Assembly: GCF_902499135.1 (NCBI RefSeq)
Contig: NZ_CABVPR010000003.1
Coordinates: 62,001 to 126,000, forward strand
Source of the DNA: Burkholderia dolosa
Lineage (GTDB): Bacteria; Pseudomonadota; Gammaproteobacteria; Burkholderiales; Burkholderiaceae
Direction: 5' to 3'
Length of the DNA stretch: 64,000 nt
Part shown: piece by piece, positions 60,362-64,000 of the stretch
Layout of the letters: each line of letters opens with the position of its first letter
Position numbering within the stretch: the stretch's first letter is position 1
Made by a program: the position numbers and the translations under genes
The notes under the pieces: generated by a model
What the model saw: the letters and a program-made list of their open reading frames with translations, nothing else
Told to the model about the DNA's origin: nothing
Databases searched by the model: none

Positions 60362-62578
60362 TTGCGACGTCTGATTCTGGTTGGCATCACGGTAGGCGCG
60401 GCGCTGGCGGCGGGCGCCGCACCGGCCGAAACGGTGTTGCCCGCGACGACGTCGTGGATCGGCAACACGTTCGGCTATGGCGACGGCACGTGGACGCAGA
60501 TCGACATCCGCGCGATCGCGGTCACGCCCGACGGCAAGGTGTATACGAATGCGCCGTGGGACGAGAGCGGCGCGGAAGCGAGCGTGTACAAGGACGGCAA
60601 GATGCTCGGCTTCGCCGGCGGCACGCACGGCTGGGGCAATCTCGGCGGCAATGCGATCGCGGTGAACGGCAAGTACGCGTATGTCGCGATCGGCGTCGGC
60701 AACGAGCGCGGCCATCTGCAGTCGCCCGGCATCTGGCCGGACAAGGGCAAGCAGTGGTTCGGCATTTCGCGCCGCGCGATCGGCGACATGAAGCAGCCCG
60801 CGCCGTTTCGCGCGGCGCCGCCGGTCGCGCCGGGCGGGCGCGCCGACGCGGGCCGCGCGCGGATGGCCGCGAGCTTCATGGTGGTCAACGAGGTGCCGGC
60901 CGCCGCGAAGCAGGACGTCGGCGAGCTGAAGGCGGAAGTGGGCGGCCTCGCGGCTGACGACAAGACGCTGTTCGCGACGAATCCGGCGCATGACGCAGTC
61001 GACGTCTACGACGCCGAAACGATGCAGAAGAAGGGCACGTGGAGCGCGCGCGAACCCGGCCGCATCGCGCTCGCGCCGGACGGCACGCTGTGGCTGCTCA
61101 CCGACACGCTGCATGGTCCGGCGCATCTCGCGCACGTGCGCGCGGACGGCCGCAGGATCGACGACGCGCCCGCGCTGCCCGACGGCACCGACGCGGTCGA
61201 CGTGGCGGTCGACGCGAAGGGCCGCGTGCTCGTCGCCGACAACGGGCCGCGCCAGCAGATCCTGATCTTCTCGAAAGGCGCGAACGGCTATGCGCAGTCC
61301 GGCACGCTGGGCGAGCGCGGCGGCATCTTCGCGGGCCCGGTGCCGGGCCGCCCGGGGCCGCAGCGCTTCAACGGGCTGACCGGCGTCGGCGTCGATCGCG
61401 ACGGCAACGTCTACGTCGCGATGAACGGAATCGGGCCGCGCCACGACACGATCGGTGCAGGGCTCGGCGCGGTGCTCGAAAGCTACACGCCGGACGGCAA
61501 GCTGCGCTGGCAGGTGCAGGGGCTGCTGTTCGTCGACGGCGCGTGGCTCGATCCCGCGCGGCCGAACAGCGTGTACACCGGCAACAAGCGCTTCGAGCTC
61601 GACCTGTCGAAGCCGCCGGGCCAGGACTGGAAATACGTCGGGTTCCTGTCGAACCGCTTCAAGTATCCGGACGATCCGGTGTTCCACACCGACCAGTGGC
61701 CGGGAATGCCGACCGCGCGCCGCGTCGACGGCCGCACGTTCCTGTACTTGACCGACATGTATGCCGATCACCTGAAGATCTACCGCTTCGACGCGAAGCG
61801 CGACGGCGAGGTCGCGATTCCGTCGGGGCTGATCGCGGGACGCGCGCGGCCGGTCGACAAGGTGCCGAACAAGCCGCCCGGCGGCGACTGGATGTGGCGC
61901 GACGCGAACGGCAACGGACGGCTCGACGCGGACGAGTTCGAGATCAACACGACCGGCAAGGCGAAGGCCGGCGGCTGGGGCTGGTGGATCGACGCGAACG
62001 GCGACATCTGGCGTACGAGCGACGTGCGCGGCATCCATCGGTTCCGCTACGGCGGTGTCGACAAGGCCGGCAATCCGATCTACTCGTACGACAAGGTCAC
62101 GACGTATCCGATGCCGCAGCCGTTCACGCAGCTGCGCCGTGCGATCTACGAGCCGCAGACCGATTCGCTGTACGTGACCGGCTACACGGCCGACGCGCCG
62201 CCGCAGCCGGGCATCAACAAGGAAGTCGGCCGCGTGCTCGTGCGCTTCGACAAGTGGTCGAGCGGTTCGCCGGTCGCGCGCTATACGGTCGCGCTGCCGT
62301 GGCAACTCGACGCGAAGCCGATCCTCGACCTGATCGGGATCACGGTCGAGGGCCGCTACATCTTCACCGTCGAGCCGGTCGGCAAGATCCACGTGTACGA
62401 CAAGGAAACCGGCAAGGAAGTGGGCGTGATGAATCCGGGCGCCGAGGTCGGCAAGGCGTCGGGCTGGGTCGACGTGCCGTTCGGCATCAGCGCGTTCCGG
62501 CGCGAGAACGGCGAATACCTGGTGTTCGTCGAGGAAGACGCGCGCGGCAAGGTGCTGATGTACCGCTGGAAACCGTAA
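60362..62578 (+). CDS. bceP: Exported beta-propeller protein with EF-hand loop (BceP-type)
   Basis: Periplasmic or secreted protein of 738 aa. The TTG at 60362 is chosen because GGAG (60351-60354) is correctly spaced and the product starts with a signal peptide (MRRLILVGITVGAALAAGAAPA). The body shows NHL/SMP-type propeller repeats: AIAVTPDGKVYTNA, IALAPDGTLWLLTD, VAVDAKGRVLVADNG, GVGVDRDGNVYVAMNG. Residues 514-525 form a perfect EF-hand calcium loop (DANGNGRLDADE) inserted between blades. In the cepacian cluster this gene has no firm function; a glycan-binding or processing role is inference. It is 39 bp upstream of the flippase gene. Confidence 0.85.
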   Translation: MRRLILVGITVGAALAAGAAPAETVLPATTSWIGNTFGYGDGTWTQIDIRAIAVTPDGKVYTNAPWDESGAEASVYKDGKMLGFAGGTHGWGNLGGNAIAVNGKYAYVAIGVGNERGHLQSPGIWPDKGKQWFGISRRAIGDMKQPAPFRAAPPVAPGGRADAGRARMAASFMVVNEVPAAAKQDVGELKAEVGGLAADDKTLFATNPAHDAVDVYDAETMQKKGTWSAREPGRIALAPDGTLWLLTDTLHGPAHLAHVRADGRRIDDAPALPDGTDAVDVAVDAKGRVLVADNGPRQQILIFSKGANGYAQSGTLGERGGIFAGPVPGRPGPQRFNGLTGVGVDRDGNVYVAMNGIGPRHDTIGAGLGAVLESYTPDGKLRWQVQGLLFVDGAWLDPARPNSVYTGNKRFELDLSKPPGQDWKYVGFLSNRFKYPDDPVFHTDQWPGMPTARRVDGRTFLYLTDMYADHLKIYRFDAKRDGEVAIPSGLIAGRARPVDKVPNKPPGGDWMWRDANGNGRLDADEFEINTTGKAKAGGWGWWIDANGDIWRTSDVRGIHRFRYGGVDKAGNPIYSYDKVTTYPMPQPFTQLRRAIYEPQTDSLYVTGYTADAPPQPGINKEVGRVLVRFDKWSSGSPVARYTVALPWQLDAKPILDLIGITVEGRYIFTVEPVGKIHVYDKETGKEVGVMNPGAEVGKASGWVDVPFGISAFRRENGEYLVFVEEDARGKVLMYRWKP

Positions 62579-62617
62579 CCGGCGGCGGCGCGTCGACTCG
62601 TCGACAAGGCAGAAAGC

Positions 62618-64000
62618 ATGGACAAACGCATACTCAAGAACGTTTCGATCAACTTCATCGGGCTGATCCTGCCGACCTTCGTATCGCTGGTGACGGTGCC
62701 CGCGTACATTCACGCGCTCGGCGTCGAACGCTACGGCGTCGTGAGCCTCGTATGGACGCTGATCGGCTATTTCGGGATCCTCGATCTCGGGATGAGCATG
62801 GCCGCGCAGAACCACATCTCGAAGGCGCTCGCGGGCGGCGACGCCGCCGAAAGCGCGCGCGTGTTCTGGAGCGCGTTCTGGCTGAACCTCGGCACCGGCA
62901 TCGTCGGCGGGCTGCTGATCTATTTCGGCGCGTTCGTCTACACCGCGTATTTCACGAAGGTGTCGGCCGCGATGCAGCACGAGGTGTATCTCGCGCTGCC
63001 GTGGCTTGCGCTCGCGATTCCGCTCGCGAACGTGTCGTGGGTGTTCGCGGGCGCGATCAACGGCGCCGAGCGCTTCGGCGTGTTCAACACGAACCAGACG
63101 ATCGGCACGTTCCTGTTCCAGCTGCTGCCGCTCGGCGCCGCGTGGTGGATCGCGCCGAACCTGCAGACGGTGCTCGCGGCCGCGGTCGTCGCACGGCTGA
63201 TCGCGGCGGCGATGCTCGGCCACGCGAGCATCAAGGTGCTCGGCATCACGCGCATCGATCCGCCGCAATGGCGCACCGCGAAGGGGCTGTTCAACTTCGG
63301 CGGCTGGATGCTGATCGCGAGCACGACGAGCATGATCGCCGACACGCTCGACCGCGTGATGCTCGGCGCCGGCATGGGCGCGAAGTTCGTCACCTACTAC
63401 ACGGTGCCGCAGAACCTCGTCACGCGGCTGAACATGCTGCCGAACGCGCTGGTGCGCACGCTGTTCCCGCGGCTGTCGGCGGTCGGCCGCGACCACGCGG
63501 ATACGCTCGCGCGCCAGTCGCTCGAATTCCTGAACGGCGTGTTCACGCCGGTCGGCATCGTCGCGATCTTCGCGCTCGCGCCGTTTCTCACGCTGTGGGT
63601 CGGCGCGGATCTCGCCGCGCATTCGGCGCCGGTCGGCCGGCTGCTCGTGATCGGCGTGTGGCTCGTCGGCCAGGCGAGCGTCACGCGAATCCTGATCCAG
63701 TCGCAGGTCAATCCGGCGCGTGCGGCGCTCGCCGGGCTCGTGCAGATGCCGTTCTTCGTCGGCGGCCTGTGGCTCGGCATTCATCACTTCGGGCTGATCG
63801 GCGCGGCGGCGGTCGTCGCCGTGCGCGCGCTCGTCGACTACGGCGTGCTGCTGTATCTGTCCGCGATCCGGATGCGCGCGATCGTGCTCGACATGCTCGC
63901 GCACCTCGCGTTTCTGCTCGCGAGCCTGTTTCTCGCGCACGCGTGGCCGGGGCTCGGCGAGTCGATCGCGCTGTGCGCGGTCGTGCTGGTGCTGAACGTC
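62618..64000 (+). CDS. bceQ: Oligosaccharide flippase, Wzx type (BceQ-type, partial)
   Basis: Membrane transporter, open to the window edge (461 codons seen, no stop). The N-terminus (MDKRILKNVSINFIGLILPTFVSLVTVPAYI) and repeated helices with GVVSLVWTLIGYFGILDLGM, GAINGAERFGVFNTNQTIG and FNFGGWMLIASTTSMIADTLDRVMLG match the polysaccharide transporter (PST/MOP) family. It would flip lipid-linked cepacian repeat units across the inner membrane for Wzy-dependent polymerisation. About 12 helices are predicted so far. Downstream glycosyltransferase genes would be expected next. Confidence 0.9.
   Translation, partial: MDKRILKNVSINFIGLILPTFVSLVTVPAYIHALGVERYGVVSLVWTLIGYFGILDLGMSMAAQNHISKALAGGDAAESARVFWSAFWLNLGTGIVGGLLIYFGAFVYTAYFTKVSAAMQHEVYLALPWLALAIPLANVSWVFAGAINGAERFGVFNTNQTIGTFLFQLLPLGAAWWIAPNLQTVLAAAVVARLIAAAMLGHASIKVLGITRIDPPQWRTAKGLFNFGGWMLIASTTSMIADTLDRVMLGAGMGAKFVTYYTVPQNLVTRLNMLPNALVRTLFPRLSAVGRDHADTLARQSLEFLNGVFTPVGIVAIFALAPFLTLWVGADLAAHSAPVGRLLVIGVWLVGQASVTRILIQSQVNPARAALAGLVQMPFFVGGLWLGIHHFGLIGAAAVVAVRALVDYGVLLYLSAIRMRAIVLDMLAHLAFLLASLFLAHAWPGLGESIALCAVVLVLNV

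Noticed and set aside
60203-63940. A very long open frame on the minus strand opposite bceP and bceQ
   Set aside because: It is rich in Arg, Ala and His, lacks a ribosome site and domain motifs, and mirrors two clearly real genes. High GC third positions keep antisense frames open here.

Overview
The window is high-GC DNA with dense, short-spaced operons and no mobile elements, rRNA or tRNA genes that I can see. It looks like chromosome 2 of a Burkholderia cepacia complex strain. The lipase LipA (364 aa, mature chain of 320 aa) with its foldase LimB, the trp/acc/fol/pur block, and a cepacian-type exopolysaccharide cluster (GDP-mannose dehydratase, GDP-deoxyhexulose reductase, acyltransferase, exported propeller protein, flippase) all point there. 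The species assignment is inference from recognised families, not from a search.

Layout. (1) 1-6.4 kb: the end of gnd, a small secreted DUF4148 protein, a LysM/LytM lipoprotein with a degenerate active site, a Pr6Pr membrane protein, and a probable copper module (cytochrome b561, DUF2946 protein, TonB-dependent copper receptor). (2) 6.4-8.9 kb: lipA-limB, translationally coupled. (3) 8.9-15 kb: a MocR/PdxR-type regulator divergent from a four-gene polyamine-type ABC importer. (4) 15-18.8 kb: an S53 serine-carboxyl peptidase, then an ArsR regulator-AHSA1-DUF1801 operon. (5) 18.9-32.4 kb: the TCA region. The minus-strand genes, in transcription order, are mdh, a CitE-like lyase, an MliC-like secreted protein, prpD and acnA. 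On the plus strand are a GntR/UTRA regulator, sdhCDAB-sdhE and gltA. (6) 32.4-37.8 kb: an AraC regulator, an unusual octanucleotide tandem array, a DUF1479 oxygenase-like protein, a DDAH-like hydrolase, an Lrp regulator and a GST. (7) 38-43 kb: leuC, an entericidin-like lipoprotein, leuD, leuB and asd. (8) 43.3-56.6 kb: fimV, truA, trpF, trpB, a DNA methyltransferase, trpA, accD, folC, dedD, cvpA, purF and metZ. This keeps the usg/asd-truA-accD-folC-dedD-cvpA-purF order known from enterobacteria, with trp genes inserted. (9) 56.8-64 kb: the exopolysaccharide cluster, split between a minus-strand arm (bceO, bceN, bceM) and a plus-strand arm (bceP, bceQ and onward out of the window).

The most interesting non-coding signals are three. 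First, a 39-codon open frame upstream of asd has a C-terminus made almost only of Ile, Thr and Lys codons, the end products of the aspartate pathway, and is followed by a long hairpin; it looks like an attenuation leader peptide. Second, a SAM-II-like riboswitch with an intrinsic terminator lies ahead of metZ. Third, a 22-unit, 8-bp tandem array with graded variant blocks lies upstream of the DUF1479 gene. Well-formed operators are visible at the ArsR, MocR and GntR regulator genes.
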